Shown here: piece by piece, positions 42,572-52,139 of the stretch
Layout of the letters: each line of letters begins with the position of its first letter
How positions within the stretch are numbered: position 1 is the first letter of the stretch
Source of the DNA: Lachnospiraceae bacterium MD308
GTDB lineage: Bacteria; Bacillota; Clostridia; Lachnospirales; Lachnospiraceae
Assembly: GCA_000403475.2 (NCBI GenBank)
Contig: KE159796.1
Coordinates: 591,736 to 655,735 of the forward strand
Direction: 5' to 3'
Length of the DNA: 64,000 nt
The notes under the pieces: generated by a model
The model's input: only the letters and a program-made list of their open reading frames with translations
Database searches by the model: none
What the model was told of the DNA's origin: nothing
Translations under genes and position numbers: made by a program

Positions 42572-43762
42572 ATGAATGTATTAGTTATCAACTGCGGAAG
42601 CTCATCCCTGAAATTCCAGCTCATCAACTCAGAATCCGAGAAGGTTTTAGCAAAGGGTCTCTGTGAGAGAATCGGCATTGACGGACGTCTTACTTATCAG
42701 CCGGAAGGTGGGGAAAAGGCTGTATCGGACAAGGCGATGCCGACACATACCGAGGCGATCCAGTTCGTTATCGACGCGCTGACAGACGCGGAGACGGGCG
42801 TTGTTAAGAGCCTTGACGAGATTGGCGCGGTAGGACACCGCGTGGTACATGGCGGGGAGAAGTTCGCAAGCTCCGTAGTTATCACGGACGAAGTAAAGGC
42901 AGCTATCGAGGAGTGCAACGACCTTGCGCCTCTTCACAACCCGGCAAACTTGATCGGCATCAACGCGTGTGAGAAACTGATGCCGGGAACACCGATGGTG
43001 GCTGTATTTGACACGGCGTTCCATCAGACCATGCCGGAGAAGGCATATATGTACGGACTTCCGTATGAGTATTATGACAAATACAAAGTAAGGCGCTACG
43101 GTTTCCACGGCACAAGCCACAGCTTTGTATCAAAGAGGGCGGCAGAGCTTGCAGGAAAGCCGTATGACGCGATGAAGACGATCGTGTGCCACCTTGGAAA
43201 CGGCGCCAGCATCTGTGCGGTTGAGAACGGAAAGTCCGTAGATACTTCCATGGGCCTTACTCCTCTGGAGGGTCTCGTGATGGGAACACGTTCCGGCGAT
43301 ATCGACCCGGCTATTCTGGAGTTCATTGCCAAGAAAGAGAATCTTGACATTGCAGGGCTGATGAACATGCTGAACAAAAAGTCCGGCGTACAGGGACTTT
43401 CCGATGGGCTTTCAAGCGATTTCCGCGATCTTGAGGATGGCGCCAATAACGGAAACAAATGTGCGGCGATCGCCCTTTCCGTATTCTGCTACCGCGTGGC
43501 AAAATATGTGGGCAGCTATGTTGCGGCCATGAACGGCGTTGACATGATCGCGTTCACGGCAGGAATCGGAGAGAACTCCGGCACAGTCCGCGCGAATGTG
43601 ATGGAATACCTGACCTATCTTGGCATCGGCCTTGACGCCGAGGCTAATGGAAAGCGCGGCGAGGAGATCGTGATCTCCACACCGGATTCTAAGGTTAAGG
43701 TTATGGTAATCCCGACCAACGAAGAACTTGCTATTGCAAGGGAGACAGTTGCGCTTGTATAA
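42572..43762 (+). CDS. ackA: Acetate kinase
   Basis: 396 aa. The signatures [15 protein letters not shown] and [11 protein letters not shown] are complete, as is the adenine-binding [11 protein letters not shown]. It makes ATP from acetyl phosphate, the main energy-yielding end step in acetate-forming anaerobes. Operon with pta. In many Lachnospiraceae yceD-rpmF would follow; here a 10.5-kb island of secreted proteins intervenes. Confidence 0.97.
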   Translation: MNVLVINCGSSSLKFQLINSESEKVLAKGLCERIGIDGRLTYQPEGGEKAVSDKAMPTHTEAIQFVIDALTDAETGVVKSLDEIGAVGHRVVHGGEKFASSVVITDEVKAAIEECNDLAPLHNPANLIGINACEKLMPGTPMVAVFDTAFHQTMPEKAYMYGLPYEYYDKYKVRRYGFHGTSHSFVSKRAAELAGKPYDAMKTIVCHLGNGASICAVENGKSVDTSMGLTPLEGLVMGTRSGDIDPAILEFIAKKENLDIAGLMNMLNKKSGVQGLSDGLSSDFRDLEDGANNGNKCAAIALSVFCYRVAKYVGSYVAAMNGVDMIAFTAGIGENSGTVRANVMEYLTYLGIGLDAEANGKRGEEIVISTPDSKVKVMVIPTNEELAIARETVALV

Positions 43763-43810
43763 GAAAAGACTGCAGGCGAAAAAGAAGTGTAAAATGATAT
43801 AAATAATGTA

Positions 43811-43857
43811 AAGAAAGAAGTTGTTGTGTAATCAATACATGGCAGCTTCTTTTTTTG
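43811..43857 (+). terminator. Terminator of pta-ackA
   Basis: AAGAAGTTG pairs with CAGCTTCTT (one G-T pair), followed by T7. Confidence 0.75.
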
Positions 43858-43927
43858 TGTCCGGAAACCGGTGCATATAATCATAGGAATCTTCGATAAA
43901 TCCGCGATGTATATGTATTATATCAAT

Positions 43928-43956
43928 TGGACAAGAAGGTGGGGGGGGGGTATTAT
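43928..43956 (+). promoter_or_regulatory. Promoter P1 with a 10-G tract in the spacer
   Basis: TGGACA (43928-43933), a 17-base spacer ending in ten consecutive G (43941-43950), then TATTAT (43951-43956). The upstream block ATGTATTATATCAATTGGAC is shared with two other promoters of the island. The spacer now has the optimal length of 17, so P1 should be active; loss or gain of G would shift the boxes. Confidence 0.75.
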
Positions 43957-44006
43957 TAAATTGAGTAATTAGAAGCATGATGTAACATTCATTGAGGAGG
44001 TAAAAT

Positions 44007-45929
44007 ATGGGAATGTTAAAAAAACGTGCACTTTCGGTAATATTGTCGTTCGCATTGGTATTCGGATGCTTTGCAGGAACAGGATTCACTGTAAAAGCAG
44101 CAGGAACGTTTGAGAGTGGCGTATCATCGGAAGCGCTGGAAAGCAAAGGAGGAGAGTTGGCAGAGATGACGGAGGCTGCTGCAGGGGGAGCAGCACCGGG
44201 AGAGGTACAAGACCTGCAGCCCCAGGCTAAGATACCGGTCTACCATTCCATACCCCCTTATCAGCAGAAAGATGTGTATAAAGCACCTTCTGTGAAGATA
44301 AAGGGACTGCCTGTGGAGGAAAATGTAGACGGTGTGCCAAAGGGCAGCACAAAACCGTACATGAATACGATTAAATTCAAGATTTATGATACTACAAAGC
44401 AGGAGATAGAAAAAATCGTAGAAGCGAAAAACGGTATGCTGCCAGATCTGACCTTAGCGGACAATCATACTTATACGATTTATTCCATGGATTCAGAGTA
44501 TAAGGTGGTAAGAGATGACGGCAACACAGAAGGCAAATTAGCGAAGAATGCCTATATCTGGGTAAAAAACGGCATGATCTATGACATTAAGGAAAATGCT
44601 GACTATCCGTATGACTATCCTGTGTTCGACAAGATACAGATAGCAAAAAGAGACAACGCCGACCTTGAGGAAGATGAAAGAGTTCTTCTGAATATGGAGA
44701 CGCTCTATAAGAGTGCAGAGGGCGGGCAGCTATTCAATGTTAAGATGAAGCTGGTCAGTGACGTGGAGACGCTTGAAGTGAGTACGGGCAATAATGCGCG
44801 GATAAGGGCGGAAGTCTTAGAAGATGTGAACTACATTATCGTAGTAGAAGATGACAGGTATGATATAGAAGCTTTTCCGCTTACGTCAAAGGATAAGTCT
44901 GAGTACCGCACAGATAAGGGGCGCCGGGGCGCGAGATATTTTTACGATCATGCGGACTGCCATCAGGTGGAGAAGATTTATCTGGTAGACAAAGAAGACG
45001 CCCATAAGAATGATAAGACGGTCGTCAGCCTGTCGGAAAACACAACAGTTTCCGGATTCAACTTTAAAGATTTTCTCGTGATGGAGCAAACGCTGAGTAA
45101 AGACTTGGTGAAAGGCTTAGAAGGCAAGGATTATGATGTGATGAAGATTTCTACCATCAATCCTCACAGATGGGAAGTCTCAAAGCTTGCGGCAGGGAAT
45201 TTCGATATCACAGAAAAGATTGACGTTACTAAGAAGGTAAACAATGTCTATTACATTGATAATGACGGTAAGCTGAATTCGATTCCGTTTGAGCAGGAAA
45301 TCGGTTCTGTTCGCTTTACCATGAACGGCATGGGGGTATATCCAGTAGTATTTGAGTATGACACCGTACGGAGACAGGTTCAGAATCAGGACAAGCAGAG
45401 TATAAAGGTCAGCGGAATAAAGATTAACGGAATGTCCAAAACCATCGCGGCCGGAAAGAAGCTCTCCCTTACGGCTAAAGTAACACCGGCCAATGCGGAG
45501 AATAAAGCAGTCACATGGGTAAGCTCCAACAGCAAGTATGCGGCGGTAGACGCCAGAGGAAAAGTGACGGCAAAGAAAGCCGGAGCAGGAAAGACGGTTA
45601 AAATCACTGCTGCTGCAAAGGACGGAAGCGGAATACAGGCAGTATATCAGATTAAGATTATGAAAGATGCGGTTAAGAGCATCCAGCTTAAGGCGAAAAA
45701 ATCCGTAAAGGCCGGAAAGAAGCTTGCCATCAAGGCAACGGTTAAGACAACAGGAAAAAAAGCGAATAAAAAGCTGGCGTGGACAAGCTCTAATACAAAA
45801 TACGCAACCGTCAACTCCAAGGGAACGGTATCCGCTAAAAAAGCCGGAAAAGGCAGGAAGGTAAAGATTACTGCACAGTCAACGGACGGAAGCGGAAAGA
45901 AAAAGACAGTAACAATTAAGATTAAATAG
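44007..45929 (+). CDS. Secreted modular surface protein 1 (two C-terminal Big_2-like domains)
   Basis: 640 aa with GAGGAGG before ATG. Signal peptide MGMLKKRALSVILSFALVFG, cleavage after VKAA. Residues 70-460 form a domain (PPYQQKDVYKAPSVKIKGLP onward) shared only with secreted protein 4 in this window. From about residue 468 two Ig-like group 2 domains follow, each with TKYATV or SKYAAV, GKV or GTV and KKAG. The end KKKTVTIKIK is common to three of the paralogues, with no LPXTG anchor. It is transcribed from the G-tract promoter P1. Function unknown; cell-surface or matrix role inferred. Confidence 0.8.
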   Translation: MGMLKKRALSVILSFALVFGCFAGTGFTVKAAGTFESGVSSEALESKGGELAEMTEAAAGGAAPGEVQDLQPQAKIPVYHSIPPYQQKDVYKAPSVKIKGLPVEENVDGVPKGSTKPYMNTIKFKIYDTTKQEIEKIVEAKNGMLPDLTLADNHTYTIYSMDSEYKVVRDDGNTEGKLAKNAYIWVKNGMIYDIKENADYPYDYPVFDKIQIAKRDNADLEEDERVLLNMETLYKSAEGGQLFNVKMKLVSDVETLEVSTGNNARIRAEVLEDVNYIIVVEDDRYDIEAFPLTSKDKSEYRTDKGRRGARYFYDHADCHQVEKIYLVDKEDAHKNDKTVVSLSENTTVSGFNFKDFLVMEQTLSKDLVKGLEGKDYDVMKISTINPHRWEVSKLAAGNFDITEKIDVTKKVNNVYYIDNDGKLNSIPFEQEIGSVRFTMNGMGVYPVVFEYDTVRRQVQNQDKQSIKVSGIKINGMSKTIAAGKKLSLTAKVTPANAENKAVTWVSSNSKYAAVDARGKVTAKKAGAGKTVKITAAAKDGSGIQAVYQIKIMKDAVKSIQLKAKKSVKAGKKLAIKATVKTTGKKANKKLAWTSSNTKYATVNSKGTVSAKKAGKGRKVKITAQSTDGSGKKKTVTIKIK

Positions 45930-45959
45930 GCAGAAAAGGAAAGGCTAAAGGAAAAATAT

Positions 45960-48908
45960 ATGAAAAAAATAACGCAGAAGATATTAGCAGGTATATTGAC
46001 ACTTGCAATGGTGCTCGGATGCTTTGGCGGGATGGGGACGCTGGAGGTTAAGGCGGCAGGGACTATTACAATTGAAAGTATAACGGCGCAATCTTCGACA
46101 GTTTCTAAAAATGGCGGCGATGTGTCTTTTTCCGTTAAAGGAACAAATGTGCCGAATAAATTGTTTTATAAGCTGGGATGGCCAGGAGGTTTCGGTACTT
46201 CGTGGTCTGGTGCGGGGGAAGTAACAGTAGCAGATTCAGACGGAGCAAAAAAGATTACGATTAACTTTCAAGAACCTAAAAATGAACAGCAAACAGAGTG
46301 GAAAGTCAGAGTATGTGGTGATAATAAATTTAATACCGGAACTTATTTAGAGACGAGTATTCCAATTGCAGATGAGCAGCCTGAACCAACTGCAACAAAA
46401 GAGGAGTTGGGAGCTGCGATTGTACAGGCAGAGATAAAAACAGAGGCAGATTATACAAAAGAGAGTTGGGAGGTATTTTTAAAGGCACTTGCTGATGCTC
46501 GAACGACAAGGGATAATTCTTCTGCAACAGGAGCAGACTTTAAAAAGGCAATTGATGCTCTCAATGATGCGGAAAGTAAGTTAGTGAAACTTGGGTATGA
46601 AAAGCAAAGAATCCTCAAAATTACTGTTCAGGATGAAAAGACAAAGGAACCAGTGAGTAGCGAAAGTAATTTGAAGCTCCAGCTTGTCAAAGGGGAAGAC
46701 AAGCGTGATGTAACAATGGATTCAGAAGGTATAATTACTATAAATGTTGATGAAATTGGCAATGACATTATATTGGGCGAGTATTACCTACTTAAGGCAA
46801 CAGATGACAGCAAATATACATGTAGTGATGTGATGACTGTCAGATTTCAGGAGGGAAATGTATTAAAGAAACCGTATATTGATAAAGTAATATTGAATAA
46901 TAATTCCCAAAAACTCTATGCTACAACACAACTGACCATAAATGTTAAAGAAACAAAAACTAAAATTAATAGTGTATCTACAACAACGACGCTGGTAAAA
47001 AATAAAGGACAGGTAGAAGTTCGTGTTGATGGAATGGGTATTCCGGAAGAATTGTATTATGGCCTGTCCTATACGAAAGCGGCTGGATCAAACACAGGTT
47101 ATGCATATAACCGCGGAGAGATGAATCCGATCGCTGCGACGGGTGAGAATGATACCAGTAAGACAATCAAGGTAACTCTTCCAGAGAAACCGACGGGTAC
47201 ATACGCATGGAAGATTAACGTGGCAGCTTCGAAAACGGATACTGCATATTCAACTGGTTGGATCAGAGTTGTAGAGGAGGCGACAAAAGAGGAACTGCAG
47301 GCGGCAATTGATGCATTTTCCGGAAAAACAGCTTCGGATTATACAGAAGAAACTTGGGAATCCTATAATTCGGCGGTTGAAAAAGGTAAAGAAGTTGCAG
47401 GAGCAGAGAGTGAGGTTACTGCTTTAGAGTATGGCGCTGCACTTGCAGATATCAGGGAAGCAGAAGACGAACTCCTTCTTAAAGCAGCAACAAGCAATAC
47501 GACTTTGCGGATTAAAGCAGAGGATGAAGAAGGGAATCCGGCATCAAAGATAATGTTTGAAATAAAAAATGGTTTCAAATCCCTTTATTTTCCGGAAACA
47601 GATGAAGATGGAAGAGCAGCATATACAATGAACGGTACGGAGACAAACAGTACAGGAAATACCATATTATTGATGGACAATGCAAAATACGAGTGTGATA
47701 TCCCGATAACGGTTGATTTTTACGTTATGTCTACTGGTTCTGATTATAAGCGCTATATTAAGAAATTCGTGGTTGATGGGAAAAAGATTGGGCCGGAAGA
47801 GGAGGCAGTTATCGTTGTAAAGAGAAAACCAGAGATTTTCAAAGCAGTGTCTTCTGTAGATACAGCGGATGAAGACGGGGAATCAGCAACAATCACTTTA
47901 ACCGGAGTGAAGCTTCAGGAAACTGTATATTATGATTTGTACGGTACAGACCGGAAGGGCAAGAAAACATATGCGGCAGAGAAGCAAGAAGTACAGACAG
48001 CAGGAACCGGGAATACGGAACGGACATTTGAAGTGGCGGTTCCGGCTATATCAGAGTATCCAGAGATTATTAGCTGGACAGTTGTTGCATATCCGACAAA
48101 AGACAGTACCAGCGGTGCGTCTGTGAAGATTAATACAACGAATGACCCGGTAACCGAAGAGACGATGGAAAAGCTTAACGCGGCAGTTAAAGATGCAGCC
48201 AGGCTTAAGGAAGCAGATTATACACCTGCTAGCTGGAAAGCATATCAGGAAGCCATTCAAGCTGCCAAAGCTGTGTTAGGGAATGAAAAATCTACGGAAA
48301 CAGAATATAGAAATGCACTTAAAGTACTTACGGATGCCAAAGCAGTGCTTGTCGCTAAATCCGGCGGAACCGTTCAGGAGTACAAGGTTACTAAGATCCA
48401 GATTACCGGAGCTTCCAGGAAGATTGCGGCTGGTAAGAAGATCCAGCTTACGGCATCGGTGCTGCCGTCAAACGCATCGAATAAAGCTGTTAAGTGGACA
48501 ACCTCCAACAAAAAGTATGCAACTGTAGATTCTAAAGGAAAGGTGTCTGCTAAGAAAGCAGGTGCGGGCAAATCCGTTACGATTACGGCAACAGCAGCAG
48601 ACGGCAGCGGTGTAAAAGCTACGTACAAGATAAAAATTCAGAAAGATGCTGTTAAGAGTATAACACTGAAAGCAAAGAAGACAGTGAAAGCCGGAAAGAC
48701 GTTAAAAGTAAAGGCAACGGTTAAGACAACAGGCAAGAAGGCGAATAAGACCCTCAAGTGGACAAGTTCCAATACCAAGTACGCAACCGTATCTTCGAAA
48801 GGAGTAGTAAAAGCGAAAAAGGCAGGAAAGGGACGCAAAGTCAAGATTACAGCCAGCGCGACTGACGGAAGCGGAAAGAAAAAGACAGTTACGGTTAAAA
48901 TTAAGTAA
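45960..48908 (+). CDS. Secreted modular surface protein 2 (Ig-like, FIVAR-like and Big_2-like modules)
   Basis: 982 aa, 30 bases after protein 1 and probably co-transcribed with it. Signal peptide KKITQKILAGILTLAMVLG, cleavage near VKAA. Three rounds of one cassette are seen: an Ig-like module (SVSKNGGDVSFSV-type), then a helical FIVAR-like module (TKEELGAAIVQAEIKTEADY, TKEELQAAIDAFSGKTASDY, TMEKLNAAVKDAARLKEADY). Between the rounds lies a beta module (LRIKAEDEEGNPASKIMFEI). Two Big_2-like domains end the protein. FIVAR and Ig modules are common in adhesins and carbohydrate-active surface proteins. The last 500 bases are almost identical to those of protein 5. Confidence 0.8.
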   Translation: MKKITQKILAGILTLAMVLGCFGGMGTLEVKAAGTITIESITAQSSTVSKNGGDVSFSVKGTNVPNKLFYKLGWPGGFGTSWSGAGEVTVADSDGAKKITINFQEPKNEQQTEWKVRVCGDNKFNTGTYLETSIPIADEQPEPTATKEELGAAIVQAEIKTEADYTKESWEVFLKALADARTTRDNSSATGADFKKAIDALNDAESKLVKLGYEKQRILKITVQDEKTKEPVSSESNLKLQLVKGEDKRDVTMDSEGIITINVDEIGNDIILGEYYLLKATDDSKYTCSDVMTVRFQEGNVLKKPYIDKVILNNNSQKLYATTQLTINVKETKTKINSVSTTTTLVKNKGQVEVRVDGMGIPEELYYGLSYTKAAGSNTGYAYNRGEMNPIAATGENDTSKTIKVTLPEKPTGTYAWKINVAASKTDTAYSTGWIRVVEEATKEELQAAIDAFSGKTASDYTEETWESYNSAVEKGKEVAGAESEVTALEYGAALADIREAEDELLLKAATSNTTLRIKAEDEEGNPASKIMFEIKNGFKSLYFPETDEDGRAAYTMNGTETNSTGNTILLMDNAKYECDIPITVDFYVMSTGSDYKRYIKKFVVDGKKIGPEEEAVIVVKRKPEIFKAVSSVDTADEDGESATITLTGVKLQETVYYDLYGTDRKGKKTYAAEKQEVQTAGTGNTERTFEVAVPAISEYPEIISWTVVAYPTKDSTSGASVKINTTNDPVTEETMEKLNAAVKDAARLKEADYTPASWKAYQEAIQAAKAVLGNEKSTETEYRNALKVLTDAKAVLVAKSGGTVQEYKVTKIQITGASRKIAAGKKIQLTASVLPSNASNKAVKWTTSNKKYATVDSKGKVSAKKAGAGKSVTITATAADGSGVKATYKIKIQKDAVKSITLKAKKTVKAGKTLKVKATVKTTGKKANKTLKWTSSNTKYATVSSKGVVKAKKAGKGRKVKITASATDGSGKKKTVTVKIK

Positions 48909-48917
48909 ACTTTCATT

Positions 48918-48944
48918 CATCCTCTCACTTTATAGTGGGGGGAT
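48918..48944 (+). terminator. Hairpin after secreted protein 2
   Basis: An 11-bp stem with two G-T pairs around TTAT (ATCCTCTCACT/AGTGGGGGGAT). Only a short T-rich tail follows. Confidence 0.5.
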
Positions 48945-49019
48945 TGTTGCTGTTTAAGGTGGACAACGGTATTTTATAGAGAATTTGAATAAATAGAGCT
49001 ATACATGTATTATAACAAT

Positions 49020-49048
49020 TGGACAAATAGACAGAAAAGAGCTACAAT
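49020..49048 (+). promoter_or_regulatory. Promoter P3, G-free relative of P1 and P2
   Basis: TGGACA (49020-49025), a 17-base spacer without a G run, TACAAT (49043-49048). The upstream block ATGTATTATAACAATTGGAC matches P1 at nearly every base. It shows what the fixed-length version of this promoter looks like. Confidence 0.7.
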
Positions 49049-49170
49049 AATAAAAAGTTACCAGATAAGTCAGACAGCATTTGTTGGGAGGGAAAGGGTA
49101 TGAGGGTGCGAAAGTAGAAATTGCAGTAACAAAAGAGGCTAAGTAGTGAATGACAGAAAGGGATAAAGAC

Positions 49171-49944
49171 ATGATGAATAAAAATATTAAAAAAATCTTA
49201 GCAGGCGCAGCAGCACTGGCATTACTTTTAGGAAATTTCACAGGAACAGGGTTCACAGTAGTTAAAGCGGAATCGTTTGAAATGCCTATTAGCGTGATAG
49301 ACCAAGAGACCGGTCAGCCGGTGGAAGGTATATTTCTCATGCTTAAGGGCCCGGAGGGCGAAGATAATATAGTGTTTGAGGAGCCGACAGATGAAGAGGG
49401 ATATGTACTATATGAACCCTTTGATTTGAAAAGTAAAGTCAAATATCAGCTTACAACGGCAGAGGACAGCGGATATACATGTACGAATCCAATGGAAGTT
49501 GTAGGAGGAAGGGGTTACTATGGACCTTATATTGATACAGTAAACGGCGAACCTTATGATGGTGAAGATATTACGCTTACGGTGGAGGATAACGGCGGTG
49601 ATAAACCGGTGATTCCTGAGATTCCTGAGATTTCTTCCATATCATCTTCTATTGATGAAGTAAGCAGAGACGGCGGAGAGGCAGTAATTACAGTAAACGG
49701 TGAAAACCTTCCAGAAGAAGCATACTGCCAGTTATGGTACGAATCAGCGAACGGAACACAAGTGCAGGTAAGTGACGACATAGTAGCAATGACAGGAAAT
49801 GATGCACAAAAGCAGTTTACTATAGCTATTCCTTCTAGTTTACAATATCCAAAAGCTGTTACATGGATTGTCCGGGTATCTCTGGATAACGGTGCGCAGG
49901 GCTGGGATTCTGCAGCAATTAAAGTTGTAGAAGAAGCTAAATGA
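49171..49944 (+). CDS. Secreted modular surface protein 3 (short, no Big_2)
   Basis: 257 aa from ATG 49171, nine bases after AAAGGGA; seven more codons are open upstream. Signal peptide NKNIKKILAGAAALALLLGN, cleavage near VKAE. It then has one beta module (SVIDQETGQPVEGIFLMLK to ITLTVEDNGG), the type repeated in protein 5, and one Ig-like module (SIDEVSRDGGEAVITVNGEN) of the type in protein 2. It ends EEAK without Big_2 domains. It looks like a minimal two-module member of the family. Confidence 0.75.
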   Translation: MMNKNIKKILAGAAALALLLGNFTGTGFTVVKAESFEMPISVIDQETGQPVEGIFLMLKGPEGEDNIVFEEPTDEEGYVLYEPFDLKSKVKYQLTTAEDSGYTCTNPMEVVGGRGYYGPYIDTVNGEPYDGEDITLTVEDNGGDKPVIPEIPEISSISSSIDEVSRDGGEAVITVNGENLPEEAYCQLWYESANGTQVQVSDDIVAMTGNDAQKQFTIAIPSSLQYPKAVTWIVRVSLDNGAQGWDSAAIKVVEEAK

Positions 49945-49962
49945 TTTTCTGGAAATAGGATT

Positions 49963-49999
49963 GGGCTCACAAAACTTATATAAGGTTTTGTGGGCCTTA
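49963..49999 (+). terminator. Terminator of secreted protein 3
   Basis: GGCTCACAAAACTT pairs with AAGGTTTTGTGGGCC (minor mismatch), followed by TTATTAAG. Confidence 0.65.
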
Positions 50000-50132
50000 T
50001 TAAGTGTTTGGCATTCGAGAATTCCGTTGAGGGTGTATACTTGAACACCGAGAGAAATGAAAAAGAAAAACTTAAAACACGAGGCATTATACCTTTTTAA
50101 TTTATATCGTATATGTCTTGCATTTGTGCTGT

Positions 50133-50185
50133 AAAACACAGCCGCCCCACCCAATCACAATCGGGTGGGGCGGCTGTGTTTTTTT
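50133..50185 (+). terminator. Strong terminator in the gap before secreted protein 4
   Basis: A long GC-rich stem, ACACAGCCGCCCCACCC against GGGTGGGGCGGCTGTGT, with a short loop, A-run before and T7 after. It works in both directions and isolates P2 from upstream transcription. The bases between the two terminators (50000-50132) hold only a degenerate repeat shared with 54290-54320 and 54576-54630. Confidence 0.9.
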
Positions 50186-50264
50186 GTTGAGGGGTTGCGG
50201 GGCATAGATAATCATAATTATAGATACGGTAAATGGATTATATTTATATATGCATTATATCTAT

Positions 50265-50295
50265 TGGACAATCAGACAGGGGGGGGGGGTATAAT
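50265..50295 (+). promoter_or_regulatory. Promoter P2 with an 11-G tract in the spacer
   Basis: TGGACA (50265-50270), a 19-base spacer ending in eleven G (50279-50289), then a perfect TATAAT (50290-50295). The upstream block ATGCATTATATCTATTGGAC matches P1 and P3. At 19 bases the spacer is two longer than in P1 and P3, so this promoter is predicted weak or off in the sequenced state. Confidence 0.75.
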
Positions 50296-50345
50296 TGGAA
50301 GCAAATAACCGGAAAACAAAGGAGAGGAGGCATTGGGAAGAGTAG

Positions 50346-52105
50346 ATGAAACGGAAGGATAGGAATAAAGGAAGCTTATTGCAGGCATGGCAGCCGCGTT
50401 GTTTGTTATTCTGCTGATGTCCAAGGATGTGATGGCGCACAATATTCCGGCATACCAGAAAAAGGATATCTATGAGACAGAAAGAGTAACAATTTCAGGT
50501 ATAACGGTTGATGAAGTGATTAATGCAACCGTCAGTCCGGTGGTGACCAAATCAGTAACGCAGCCGGTCGTATTTAAAATTTTCAACAGTACGACACAGG
50601 AGATTGAACAGACAGTAAAAGCGCGGGATGGTAAGCTCCCAGAGTTGAGCCTGGTAAACAATCACAATTATATTATTTTTGCGGAAGATACACAATATAG
50701 GATGCCGCATGTATATGTCTGGGTGAAAGATGGTTTGCTGTATAACATTAAGAGTGATTTCTCAGAAGGGGTTTATGATTACAAAACGGTCGGCAATCTG
50801 CGCCTGTACAAAAGGGAGAATAAGGCTCCGGAGTCGGATAGACGTGTGACGGCAGATACGCAGATTCTTTATGGGAGTGCACCGTTGCCGAAAGTCAGGG
50901 TAAAGTTGGTTAGTGATATTGAGACAATCGAGACAGAATGTGTTGACGGAAAGTTGGTTATGGAAAATGAAAGCAGCGGAGAGGCAAGATATCCGGCATT
51001 GTTAGAGGATGTGACTTATATGGTCATGGTGGAAGATGAAAAGTACGGTACAGCGCCCTTCCCCCTTGTTGCAAAAGATAAAGCGGAATATATGGAAGGG
51101 AAATTTTTCTACGACCATTCTGATTGTAAGAGAATGGATGTAGGAAAGCATTATCTGGTAAATAAAGCAGATATACATAAGAATGATACAACAATTGTCA
51201 GTGCATCCGACGGAACAATGGCAGAGGGGCTTAATTTTAAGGATTTTCTCCTGTTGGAGCATAATCTGGATGGAAGTGCTGTGAAGGGGCTTGGGGAAAA
51301 TGATTACGATATTTCCGATATTAAAGTAATCAACCCGCACAGATGGGAGGTTTCAAAGCTTGCTGCCGGGGAATATAGAATTACGAAAAAGATTGACGGT
51401 AACAAGAAAGTTAAAAATGTCTATTATGTGGAGGATGGAGATAATCTTAAAAAGTTGGACTTTGACAGAATAGATGCGCACACTGTCCGCTTTGTGACGA
51501 ATAGTTTGTCTTTGTATCCTGTTGTGATGGAGTACGAGAAGGAGGTGACATCTGTTGATGAAACACCGAAGGCGATAAAGGTTTCGGCGATTAGTATAAA
51601 TACGTCTGCTTCCTATAAGATTGCGGCGAGTAAGAGAGCAAAACTCACCGCAGAGATTTTGCCGGACAATGCGTCAGATAAAACTGTTGGATGGAAATCT
51701 TCTAATAATAGATATGCGGCTGTGAATCCGGAAGGGAAAGTTACGACAAAAAAAGCAGGGGCAGGAAAGACGGTTAAGATCATCGTCGATGCGAAGGATG
51801 GAAGCGGAAAAAAGAGTGAGTGTAAGATTAAGATTATGAAGCATGCTGTAAAGAAGATTATCCTGAAAGCTCCAAGAACAGCGAGAGCCGGAAAAAAGAT
51901 AAGGGTAAAAGCGACAGTAAAGACAACCGGGAAAAAGGCAAATAAGAAATTGGAATGGAATTCTTCTAATACAACATATGCTACGGTGAATGAAAAAGGC
52001 GTGGTTGCAGTGAAAAAGGCGGGAAAAGGGAAAACGGTTAAGATTACCGCTAAAGCAACGGATGGAAGCGGAAAGAAAAAGGCAGTTGCCATTAGAATTA
52101 AATAG
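50346..52105 (+). pseudogene. Secreted modular surface protein 4, signal peptide out of frame
   Basis: The main frame (572 codons from ATG 50387) resembles protein 1 throughout: NIPAYQKKDIYETERVTISG, then VYVWVKDGLLYNIKSD, the domain to about residue 400 and two Big_2-like domains ending KKKAVAIRIK. Its natural start seems to be ATG 50346 after GGGAAGAG, but that frame (MKRKDRNKG) is one base short of joining KLIAGMAAALFVILL, the signal peptide core. Starting at 50387 would leave no basic N-terminus and no ribosome site. It may be a mutation, a contingency site or a sequencing error. It is driven by P2. Confidence 0.7.
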
Positions 52106-52139
52106 CGGACAGACAGAAAAACGGAAAGGAAGAAATAAT

